A stretch of DNA of 64,000 bases from Neodiprion pinetum (lineage: Eukaryota; Arthropoda; Insecta; Hymenoptera; Diprionidae). The first letter of the stretch is position 1. Every line of letters begins with the position of its first letter. Location: NCBI RefSeq assembly GCF_021155775.2, contig NC_060237.1:27866778-27930777 (forward strand). The letters run 5' to 3'. The notes under the pieces were generated by a model. The model was not told the DNA's origin and did not search any database. It worked only from the letters and a program-made list of their open reading frames with translations. The translations under genes were made by a program, and so were the position numbers. This document shows, in pieces, positions 29,501 to 42,438 of the stretch.

Positions 29501-32500
29501 AAGTAACGAAAGGAAATAAGGAAGAAACGAGCTTGCAAGCTTGATCAGTCTCTCATCGTCGTTCTTGAACAGCCGGTGATCGTCGTGACCTAATGAAGGT
29601 GTAGCAGCAGCTGATGCTTGCCTGAGGGTTTCTTTTTTTTCTCTCCAAATTACCCAGCCCCGCATTTTGTACAAGGGAAAAGTCAAACATTGACCATCGC
29701 TGCTCTGCTTTGAACGCAGAACATTTTCAAGTAATTGGCAAACACCGAAACTATATATATATATACAGTTCATCAGGTCTGCCGACTGATGAAAGAAAAG
29801 AGTAAAATCGATCGGAAGTCAATATCCGTCAGGATCTGTGACGTTACGTTCAAACATTCATTCGTCACGTACACGACTTGTCAATGAAAAGGGTAATCTA
29901 TGGTAAATTAGGCTGCACGGTTATTTGCTTCGAGTGTAATTTGCTCTTTCTTTCTTCCCTTTTTTTACAAAGGCTCGTCTCGTTGGACATGCAAATCGGT
30001 TGGTGATCTTCGCGCTAGCATATTTGTTATTTCAATATTACCCTAGCTATAATAACAATGTTACTCGTAGAAGCGTAACGATGACATTTTTCGAAGCTTC
30101 GTTGCATCGTCAAAAATGCAAATGAATCCGAAATCAAACGATCGAGGTGCTTAAATTAAGAAGCAGTCGATCGCACGACGTGCCTATCAGTGCTAGACGA
30201 TTAAGACAATACACCGAAACCGTGAAGATCAAACGATATCCGCAAAATGAAGATTTATCGACTACGATTCAACGTTATCACCCAAGCAGCGATAATCTCC
30301 CCGAGTTTCACGCAGCATCGCGACGATCACGTGTTATCGAGAAAAACACGGGTTCATTAGCTGCGAAAATAAACAAGTGTTGATGCACCGTCTAGTCTAC
30401 ACGATAGGTAAATATTTCAAATTTAACTTACGCAGATCCGCATTGGCGTGCTGCTGAGGATATCGGATATATTTGAGGGGGTAAAAATTGAAATTCATCA
30501 TCCTGACACGGTATATTCAAGTTTATATATATATAACATCGTTGTGGTATAGAATAAGCATCGTCAGAATCCGGCGATGAACTCGAGCGTCGAATCGACG
30601 TCAACTCGGTCGTTGACTTCGAACGCGAAATAGTCGAGGCTGACGAAAAGAGAGCGGCTCCGCGATTTATCAGTGTCACTAAAAATTATCTCCGAGGGTA
30701 AACCAGTCCCTCAGCAGGTTTTAATATTGAGTGAGTATAAACCAAACTTGTAAACGAAATTGACTCTGCATACTCGAGAGCTTCGTTGTTGTGTCCATAG
30801 AATGTAAAAGCCGGGGTTAACGCTTTCGATCGCGGATTATATTCTTTTTTTTTCATTTCTTTTGTTTTGTCATTTCTAGCGTTCCGTACCTTAAAAATAA
30901 AAAACCGGAACCCTTATAGAATCACTTCCTTGTCTGTCCGCCCGTTTGTCGAGACCCTTTTCCTCAGGAACGGTTCAGGGTATCGAGTTGAAATTAATAT
31001 CAAATACCAGGGTCTACGGTCCCTTGGTGGTGTAAAAAATTTTGCCCATTCACGTCACATGTTCTAATACTCGCGGAATAACTCATCAAAACTTTTAGGG
31101 TACTTTCCGTTGACCAAGAACCATGAAATACAGAGAGCAGCAATGTCTCGCAGCTCAAGTAAAGGAAAAACTCCGCTTAAAAAAGAAAAACAATCAAGTT
31201 TGTACGAAACCCTCAGAACGCGAATCTTACTCGCACTTGTCCCGTTATTCGTTTTTTGTCATATTCCACGGAAAGTCCTGATTTTTTTTTTCACATTTTC
31301 TGGTAAACTGAAAAACTGAATTGCGTGACCGGAAGGGTTAAAACACGGGGAAGAGACACCGCACCTCCACCTCTGCGTATTAAACATATTACGACACGCT
31401 CTGTTTGCACAGTCAATTCACGATGCAATATTTTTTTGTAGTCCCTCAGTTATAAGCTGGCTGCGTTTGATATGCCTGCGGCGATGTCGGCAACCCCAGG
31501 TATTGAAACGTCACCGCGACGTTCCTCCAACAACCCCTCGACATACAAATTTCACGTGCTCTCGCGTCATAGTGAGAACAGAACTTTCGAGATGAGGAAA
31601 AAGTATCGACGAATTGTGAAATTCGCTGTCGCGTCACGTAATCGCATGATTCTCTTTCAAGGAGTCTGGAAACAAATCCTCCCGCATCTCTTCCCGTTGT
31701 TTTCCTTTTTTTTCCTTTTTTTTCCTTTCTTTTCTCTCTCTCCCTTTCCTCTTTCCTCTCTCGCGTACAACAGTCGTGGCATCCGCAATCTAGTTTCATT
31801 CGAATCGTAAGTACCGATTGTTCGATAAAAGCTTTTAGCTGTTGATCCGGTAACCCGACTTCCTTCGCTCGCACACTGCCCAACATCTGAAAGCCGACTC
31901 TCTGCTCACGCATGTTTCAATTTGGAGGAAAACTTTTCTTTTTTTCCATTCTATTTGTTCAGCTTTGTCGTATTATCGTACACGCTATCATCGACCTTTC
32001 GTCACGCTTCGTAAATTTCACTCAGGTTTCGAAGTACATATTCGTATTTGTATTGGCACGTCAGGATCGACCAACTTCGGCTATGTAAGAACAAAGTATC
32101 TCGTTTTTCTGCCTGGCAAATTTTCGGAGCGAGAACGGTGCAGAACTTAACAAATACAAACCGCTCTGATTTTTGTTTCTAAAGTAATATATTCAGAAAA
32201 ATTCACAAAGATTTCGTTAATGAGGTACTTTGAAATTTACAGAAAGCTTACAGAACTTGATCGAGAAACACGGTATGTATAATATACAATATACATGTAG
32301 GTTTGAAACATTGACGTTAATTATTTCGCAAGATTAGAATTAAACCGTGTATTTCCTTTTTCGTTTTATTTATTTTTTTTTTTTTTGTTCTTAACGAATT
32401 GACTTCAACCCTCTTAGTCAACATATTGAACTTCGATATACCGAAAGTGTGCGAGATAAACATTTTTCACTTTCGTTTTTCCCGCCATGTATTTTTCTCG

Positions 32501-35500
32501 ACGTAACGAAGCTTAACTCTCGCCTAGCGAGCAGGTTTTTTCCATGCATAATACATTGCCGGAAAAGAGGGACGAAAAATTGAACTTCTCGAGACGACGA
32601 AATATATTCGGTGTATAAAAATATCAAAATGGGATGAATACGGTATTTCAAATCGCGACCATTTTTCCAGCTTCTTGGCCTTTCAGACGGTTATTTCCTA
32701 CACTCTCAAAGTTCACCGAATCGAACATTTCACAAAAAAAAAAAAAAAAGAAACGGGAAGAAAAATTTATCCACTGAAGTGCAGCGATTTATGTTCGACG
32801 ATGTAGCTACTCGGAGACATTGGGCAAAAGAAAAAAAAAATAAAAAAGCGAAAAGAGAGAAGAGAGGCAAAGAAAAAACGGACTCGAGCGTTTTAACGGC
32901 TTATTATTCGGATGTTAACAACGTCTCGAGTTGCTCGTTCATCTGAAAAGCTCGATCCACGTGTGTTTACTTCAGGAACGGTTTACCCGACGAGAGAATG
33001 TCTTACTGATATAATACATCAAGACTATTTTTAGAAACCCTAACCTACTACTGCGCACGCTGTTCAGGCCGACATTATCAAATATTTCAATCCAACAGCT
33101 GCGATCCAACAGATTTTATGTATTACCGGAGATCCCTGGAGCACGAAACTAACGTCGATCCGAATTATCCAAGCACCGTAAGACTAAAGGATTTTCACGC
33201 AACTGTAACAGCCTTCAATCAACTCGGAATCAACGTCGCGTAAACCGATTGTGAAAACTCGTAACGTATTAATTCTTAGGGCCGGGAGGCGATTTCAGGA
33301 ACTCGTTTATCCGAACACGTTTTATGCCCATAACCATATACGGTCGAAACTAAGCCTGCGGGCTTCTCAAGATCGGCAGTTGAAGGTCACGGAATATATC
33401 GTATCCCCGGTACGAATTACGTAGATAATTCCTGAAATAATCTCTCCAATTATATCCGAACCGATGAGGTAACCGTGTATACCTTTTATATGAATCGAAA
33501 ATAGAATTGAGGCAGCCTTCTCTCAAAGGAGACAAGAGAGAGTGGATGAGAAAAAATGTTGCCGCAGCTGCGACAAAGCGGAGACGATCGCGTCTGTATT
33601 TCCCTTTTCATCCTTTTATTCCCTTCTTCGTTTCTTGTAAAAGAAAACAGGATATATTGTTCCCGAAATTGAGTAACGAGTCTGCAACGCGAGATCAAAG
33701 TTAAATTCCCTCTCCCGTATATCACAAACGCGAAAATTCCACAGATGACATTTTAGTAGGGTAGGTAGACACGTGCTTACGTTCAATCCCGTAGGCGTGT
33801 TAGGAACGATTACGTACCCGATGTAAAATTTATCCTTACGCGAGTGACAAAAAGCCTTTTTCCACGACACGAAAAGCACGAAGGCTCGTTTGTCGTTCAA
33901 ATGCTACTTCGCCCACTCTTCGCCGAATGTTGCATAGCTTTCGTAAACGTGAAACTTACGAGACTGATGCGCGACAGGCGAAAAAATGTAACCGTGAGTT
34001 ATTTCGTGCATAATTAGTCGCTCTTTTAGGCACCTTGATTGAAATATAACGGCTCGCCTTGTTTGTTTATGGGAAAACTTCGTTATTACATTGCTCTGTT
34101 TGTTACGCTTCACCTTATCGTTAGTTTCCACCCAAAAGCGAAAAGTATCTTTCGTATCTTTCGAAGTTTGGACGATACGTCACACGCATTTGGAAGACTG
34201 TTTGATGATATCAGCTGGATTGAAACGAGCGAAAAAATGTGGAGACCCGGGGAATGCAGAAAGTGAGAAAATCTACCGCACGTGTGAAAATATCCCTGCA
34301 ATCATCATTACGTGCTGAATGAAGATGGCGTCTGCTTGATCCGAACGGTTGAAAAGGACAGAGGAAGCATCCGGCATTGACCGTGTTCGTCGGAAAATTG
34401 CACAAGGTTTTTCATCGACGTGGTTCGGGTCGACGGGTAAGCAATGAATGGGTTCGTTTAAGCTGGAATTTGGGTTTTTCTCGCCGTACCCAGAGCCCAT
34501 GTATAGCCAAGGTTCGCGAAGTCGGAGTCGATGGGACGCCTCCCCCTCCCAGCTTATACACACCAACCCGAAACCCAACCAAATCAAGCCAACAAAGCCT
34601 GTACTCACAGCCTGGAAGTCGGAAGAGCAAACTGCCTGTGGGAGAGCCATGGGCTACATCGACCATGTCGGAGCTTGATTATTTGAATAAACCAATCCGA
34701 CGAGTAGCTCCTTCGTCGGTTAAGCGATAACCTCGACTTCGACGTGACGCGGCGTTTGGAAAACGGGAAAAAGCTTCACCTGCATCCGCAGATCCGATTG
34801 CGCCAACAACGATCTGAGCCGATCCGTGAAACCGAACCCAACTCTTGGCGGTGGGCCAATATTGACCGTGTAGTTGCCGAACAATCCTAGCTGGAAAGTT
34901 TTGGTCAAACCTCCGCGGCTAGCTCGCTCCTTTCGTCGACCCTGCAGCAGCGATTCGGGATCACGATTCACGAAAACCACTTTGCAAGAGCTACGGCAAA
35001 CAGTGCGAGTACCCTCCGTGTTTTGACGTAAATTAAAGCGTACGCGGAGGTTCAATTACCGATATAATACAGGTAATAACGCGGGGTCTTAACGGGGATT
35101 TGATGAGCTTGGAATGAGAACGAGCCGACCAAAGGCGCCAACTTTATTACTGGCCACTAAATAGCGCGAACCGTTTTTCCTCTCACCCGACGGTTCAATT
35201 AACCGTCGTCTGGGTGAAAAGTTGGGCCGGCCAAAATGCTGCGGGGATTCCTCTACTTTGTTCCCATCGGTACAACCAGGTGTAATTATCTGCCTGATAA
35301 ATTCGGACCCGGCACTTTTGACTCGTTAACTCGACTCTCCGCAATATCGAGGTGTTAACGTCGCGAACTTCGATCTCTATGCAGAGTAGTCATCAGGACT
35401 ACGGAGCATTGAACTACCTTCGGTATAATGAAGTTATTGATTATGGGATACGTCGGTCATGGAGGACGTAACAGTAGACACGGAATTTCGGATTCTATGC

Positions 35501-38500
35501 CTAACTTAATCCCGATTTCACCGTCAAATATACGACCGGCACAAGTGACCGCAAAGTTCAAACGGTAAAGTCACGTTTCAACGCGAGTTGACGAATATTC
35601 CGTTAACCGGTATCAAATAATCCGCTTCGCCAAACTGTACAAAACAATGATATTTAACGGATCATCAGCTGAATTGCAGCTGTGATTAACGTAGTCTGAA
35701 ATTTGTGACGAAACTTGTAATTAAACGGCGAGTTCGTCGAGTCGAACAATTTCGCGACCCCGCGGAACTTTCCGCGACAAATTTCACAGTGCCGGTACAA
35801 ATCCGTAATCTGTACAAAGTCTATACACGTATAAGGTGTCAAGGATACGGATGAAGGCGGCGTGATAAACGATCTCCTGACTACACCGTGTAAATTGGAA
35901 CGTGCAGTGATGCGAACGAGTGCAGAATTGCGAATCGCGGAGTTCCAAGCGTTGACTAAAGCCACTTAGAAACCCTCAAACGCGACTCACTGTCGCCTTG
36001 GGCATTACTCCGGATTTTCTTGGGAGCGATCGTGAGATGAGATACGATGGAGAACGAAAAGCGTCTGGAATACGAGGCGAGGAGGAGGAAATGAATAAAT
36101 AAAAAAAATGAAAGTAAAAATAAAAAAAAAAAGATAATTCGGAGCATCGGTAGAACGAGATAATAACGAACCGGAACGAATTACGGCGAAGAAGGTAAAA
36201 TGAGGCATTGTTTAAGCTTTGCGTTTTATAGCAACGTACAGTTTTCATCGCAATTGGATTCAGATCCGTTTCGAAACGATCTGCGGCGTTATCTTTTACG
36301 GCGATAGATCCTCACGGTCGCAAAAACTTTTATACGGTTAATTTTTTAAGAGAATAAGAGGAGGAAGAAAAAAATCATCTAGAGAATTTTCCGGGACGCT
36401 TTTGCCCTGTTTCTTTCGAATACCGGTTTCCTTTTTATCGCCACAAATCTATATCGCGCCCCGGAGTGAAGGGAATATTTGCAAGGGCGCCCGAGTGTTT
36501 AGTACGTTTCGATACATAAATATAAATCAATTTCAAATGACCGTCCGTATTACTGTGACAATAAAACTGCCTGGTTCGCAAAAAAAATTTATACATATTA
36601 TTGAATAAAACGTTCGATCAGCAACTTTTCGCAAACGTCACCCTCTTCAAATTGTGTTTTATACATGCGACCTTTTACGGGCGAAAAATTTTGCGAATTT
36701 AATCAAGAAAAATTCCTCCAGATATAACCATTCAGGTGCGGCGGTGGAAGATTCAAGCTTACAATACTGTAGGAAAGATTTTCAAGTAGAATACCTCGAC
36801 GAAATATTCCATGTAAAAGGTTCTCGAGGTGAACAAAAAAAAAAAATATATAAATAAACACGAGTTCGCCGGTCAAAGACGTGAAAATATTCGCTGAATT
36901 ATTAGCGCGCGGCAATTTCGCACTGTCGTCACTACGATGATTTTACAATAATTTTAAAGCAACCGACGGTATCCATCGTCATCGAAAATGCAAGATACAT
37001 ATCCGCGTGAATCGAGAAGCAGAAAGAACGCTTTCTTAGGATGAAGAAGAAAAAACATGAAGAAATGGTAAATCAATTCCGTCTTGCAAGAAAAATAAAA
37101 TGTGATGACACAGGTATAATTGCTTCTTTGGCAAATTGAAAAAACACGAACATTTTCGACGAAAAAAGGATATAACAATATTGCCAATGGGAAGAAAGGG
37201 GAAAAAATAGTGCATTCAGAGGACCAGCTGTACGGTCGGAATATGCATCCTGCTTAATTCGCGTTTCAAGGGTCATTCAAGCCGTTCCTTGGTAAATCCA
37301 ACGAAAGCTCCGGAGCTGCGATGCTTTGATCGCGAGCTTGACGCAAGCCCGGACCTATAAGCGTTCAAAGCAACTAGATTATGCGGGAGCTATCTTACGG
37401 GGTTACGAGTGTGTATCCAGCCTTTAGTTACCACGATTCGCCGGCTCAGGGGGTGAAAAGGTTGAAGGTTGGAACGTTAAGCAGGCACGCACGAGAAAAC
37501 CAGATCTTTGTCGTCGGCAAAAGGGGCTCTTCAACTCGCTTCGAGGGTGCTTTCCGCTAAATTGTGCTCGTCCGTTCATTTCTCATTCGTTACACAAGGT
37601 GTCGCCTATATTTCCTGAGTTTAATACGGAATATCGCGCCGAAATATGATAAAATAAAACCACTGCAAAATTGTTTCGACAGTAAATTTCCACCCTCGAA
37701 CTTTGACCGGTTGAATAACTTACGTAACGAATCGCTGCTGACCTCGATTCTTTTCATTTCCATCATTATACTTGGAGAAGAATGGACGGATGCTCTTTTC
37801 TTCCCTTGGATAAGCTTTGCCAGTAACGCACTCGTATTCAAGAATAACTCGACAATGCGGAGAAATAAAACTAGCAGGCGAAAATCAAACTTTGTAAGAT
37901 CGTTATCCTGTAGATCTGCATTGGCGAATGATTAGATAAATGAATCCTTGCCATTGCAGAGGGGATCTTGAGCGTGGATATGGGATGGAAAAACTTGGAC
38001 TTTAAATAATGTACCCTATGCCTATGTCTACAGGAGATTTCTTTCCTGACGTCCTATACGTGTAATCTAAAACCGAATAGAAGAAAGTTCCTTGCCGATA
38101 AGCAGTGGAGTATAACGAACGAGATTCCTAGAGTTGGAAAAATAAAAACGATTTCCGTTGCAAATAGCTTTGCATTTGTGTATTGACTGTGAAATAAAAC
38201 GAGGGGAAAATTCGCAAGGTTAATATAATTTAAAATTATTGAAAACTATCGTTATTTCCTAACTTTTTTAGCATTGCCTGAAATTCAAGTTAACTGTAGC
38301 AAATCCAAACAATAATCATATATTTTACAAAATCAATTTCTTTTGAATTAAAATTTTTCGACGAACATCGTTGTACGGTAACGTTACCAATCACTGATAC
38401 AACGTAAACTCAAAGAAGCGGAGACAATGAGTCGAAAACTCGGTTTACAATTCGCCATAATTGAGTCCAAACATTTTATTCGTAATGAAAAATCATTTTG

Positions 38501-38927
38501 CAACAGCTACGAATAATAACAAGAAGCTTTTCTCGCACCTGCTCCGTAATTAAAATACTAACTGGATATAATTTGTCCGTCAAAACGAGACAAAAAATTG
38601 TAAGACTCCATCCTAAAGCCAGTTGAATTTCGCTCTGAGTTATTTTTCTGGAGCCTTAGGAGAATTATTAATTATAAATAAACACGATTTCGGCAATTAA
38701 AACTGGCATATTACATATATATGTATATATAAATATTATAATACTCTTTACAAATTATTTTATATACACCGCATGAGATTTTCACGAGTAAAATTTCAAC
38801 GCGTTTAATTTTCTGCAAGGTATAATACGTAACGATAAAATAATAATTTATATACTCACCAACCGGTGAGGTGGGGAAAACTTTAAGAAAAAAAAGGAGT
38901 GTAAAAATATTTGAAAAATCGACTCAC

Positions 38928-41900
38928 CGCTCCAGCTGTTTCCAACGTGATCACGAAGCGCCTCGGCGTAATCCTTGGGCGACGTTGTCTCGGCGTCAAA
39001 AGTACCGTAGGTGAAGTCCTGTCTCTTCTTAACGAACTCGACCATCGATTTCATCATCAATTGGCACGTGTGTTTGCCAGCAAGTTTGGTCTGACCATTA
39101 GTCACGTAAAAAAGATGAACCTTCCGCCATTTGTACCTGCGTTGAAAATAAAACGAAAAAACATTTCATCCCCTTTCGTGTCGTTCGTTTGTTCGTTTAC
39201 GTTTCGCTAAAAAAAAAATAAAAATAAAAAACAAATCAATCCTCTGACGTTTTATCCAGACTTAAAATTTTACATAACGATTAAATCTCTCGGCTCTCCA
39301 TCGCAACGATATTCTCTTCTTGCACGATATTGTTAGAGATTTATTCATGCAATAACCAAGTCACAACCGCTTTGTTGCGCAACGCTTTTTTTAATTGGTT
39401 AAATAACGAGGTAATGAACAACGCTCTACTTGTATACGCGTTATATTGTATATACTGAAAAATGGGGTTTGTTTCGTTGATGCCGCTCCGGACACGTTAC
39501 TTGTATTACATATATACACGTACTACACTCGGTCACTACGTCAGTGGAATTTGCCGCAAAATCCCTAACGATCTTAATATCTAAATATAATACCGACGAC
39601 AGGAGTTATAAATTACGGATACGTCAAATAGATGCGATGGCGATAAGAATGCCCAAGTGAAATATATATTATTGTGTATGTATATATATATATATATACA
39701 CACATATGTGCACATACGTGTTTATTAGCCAACTTGTATGCGTTCGCACATCTCGTCGAGGACATCGATCACTGGTTCTGAGTAAAGGCAAATAGGTAGA
39801 ATTCAAACAGCGAGTTTAATGATTCTATAGAGGTTTTGTTATATCGGACGTACACTGCGAGACTTGCGGTAATAAATGAGTCGATAAATAAACTCCTTTG
39901 AGAAAACAGACGTATAAGATGAGAAAAAATCAGCAGAAAACAACACCTCCCAGTGAGAAATCACGCGGTGATATCGTATATTTATATTTCATCTTTCGGT
40001 TATAAATATTACGTAGTATATTATATACCTATGTCTGCATGTATGTAAAAGCTGGGGATGTATACAATTCCGCGGCTCAAACTGCTGCAGACCCTAATAT
40101 TTATAATTCATATTATACGACAGACGCCGAATCGCTCACGATTTTCGAATTAATTTTATAACAGACGAACCGGAGTGAGCAGAGAAAAATAAAAAAAAAT
40201 CATATACAACACGGATTCAAATTCGCGAAAAGCAGAGAAACGTGTGGTACTTATTGGTATATAACCACGTGTAATGCGCGAAAACAAAGATTGGCTGACT
40301 AGTTGTAAGCAAGCGTGATTATAATAAGAAAAAAAAAGTACGAAACGAAACAACGCAACCCTCGTTTCAAAATGATCAAAGGGTAACACGTACATATATT
40401 TTAACAACTATTTTCATAGACGCGCTGTATTGTGCGTGTAATCAGATAATAATAATATCATCCACACACAACTCGCTTACACGTAGGTGTGTAGATGCGT
40501 GGATGTATATAATAAAACCCACGACACAGGATCATACTCAACGAACAATGTTTTTTATTTATCTTTAATTATCTATTTTCGTATATTTATTTATATCACA
40601 TATTATTCATATCTCTATTGCTATATATCGCGTGGAATGATGCATAAATTCTGGTCGTGTCAGGCCTAAATTCTCGCGTGATATCTGTTCGTAGATAAAT
40701 CGATCTCGTGGATAATAAAGAAAAGAAGGTATAATTATTGGACGAGGAAGGAGCGGACACGCGAAAATTCTAACCGGCGATGCAGCGATCGAGTGTCCGT
40801 GGCGTGCGAATTAATCATACGTACGTCAAATTGAGCCCTCGACACGAGCCTCGCCTTCCAAGCTTTCATTTTGGTTTCGCGTGTCCCTTAGATATTCTGC
40901 GTAGCCTTTTAATTTGCTCTTTGTCCCCTTTGACCCCTTTGATTCCGAAAATTGTTCGCGAGTAATTGAAGAAAAACGAAAAGTTTAAACGCAAAATTTG
41001 TCCCCGTCATTCCGCGGATTATGTACCCTTCGATCGTAGATCTACGGATTGATTGACCGAAAATTGATGTACATTTAATTTCTTAATTTCATTACGACAC
41101 AATCTTTCTATACTTAACGATCCCAGATTAATTGAAAAAACAAAACTGTTTCAGTGCACAATTTGTTGAAAATTGTCTTTCGAATAAAATGCGAGTCATC
41201 GTAGATTGAAATCGAACAAATCTGTTAGATTTTTCTACAATCCTGAAACGATTCGAATAAATTCAAGCATTATTCGATATCCAAGCTTGCCCTCACGATT
41301 CCGGTATTTTAAACTTTTGTATTTTCATTTCGCAAAAAATCTCATGAAAATAAATATAAAAATTTCCTATTTTCGGCACACGTTATTATGTACATGCATT
41401 CAACGCTGTCGAGTATTTGACAATACTATAATCCCAACATTATATACACGTACATATATGATAGGCGTAGAAGAATCCCGGTAGTGATTAAAAAACGGCA
41501 GAGCGGGATCCTCGCGCGTTGCTTTAATTTTAAATAGCGCAATAGACACGCGGCATGCACACCGTGACAGGCATGCCTTATACCCGCCTATCTAAATCTC
41601 AAGTCTTTATCTTACAAAGCCGGAGCGATACGTACGAGGTGTTAACTCGAAGTGCCTTGATCCGCAGCGGTGTTTTCGTGACAACGCGGCGTTGTGATAT
41701 TATAAATACCTACGTAATATTACACACAGAGACACATTCGTGTACCTGTATCCCGGAAATTCGACCGCCAGCATTAGAAAATACCGTTTTATCGACGCTC
41801 TGTAAAATATAAATGAATACTGGATATATCATTGCCTCTATAGGATATTTAACGTTTGACAAACATGTTGATTTTATTTTCTTTTTCTTTTCCTCTTTCC

Positions 41901-42403
41901 AATGTATTTTTAAACTCCATTCTTAACACTGCGTCGGTTATCTCGTAAAACCTTTTCTTCCTTGTCATTGGCAATAATACGCTGGATTGGAACGCGTAAT
42001 TATAATTATTATTGATAATTTCGATTTCAGTATTATTATCGTCATCATTTCCATTCGACTACATCGTCAATTACGAACGATCAATTAACCGAACAAATAT
42101 AATTATAACTTTCGTGCACCTCACTGAGAATAATTTCTTCCTCATTTCTTCCCCTAAATTATCACCGGAATTAATTTTTCAGGCTCGTGTGTGTATTTTA
42201 TACATACGCGTGACTTCGATATTCGTTTTGTCCATATGTGTGTCACGTTCCGGAAAAAAAAAAAAAAAATAATAAACGACCCGTCCGGAATTTCACCTCA
42301 CGCAATAAGAATGAACGCGATATTAAATTCGATAGAAGAATTTCCCCGAGGTAAACACGATACGAAAAAATGAAAAATCACAACAATATTCATATTAATA
42401 ATA

Positions 42404-42438
<35 letters not shown>

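Larger units (their letters stand above)
19078..38927. other. Long gene-poor stretch, expected receptor exons not found
   Basis: The region contains microsatellites, poly-T tracts and the CpG-rich patch at 24.3-24.6 kb. The downstream exons of the receptor gene that ends at 38928 should lie here or further left. A GC-richer block at 34.4-35.06 kb is open in several frames on both strands but matches nothing recognised. Confidence 0.45.

Noticed and set aside
29222..29773. 183-codon minus-strand ORF
   Set aside because: Ser/Arg-rich translation that starts in an AT repeat, with no conserved motif or splice context.
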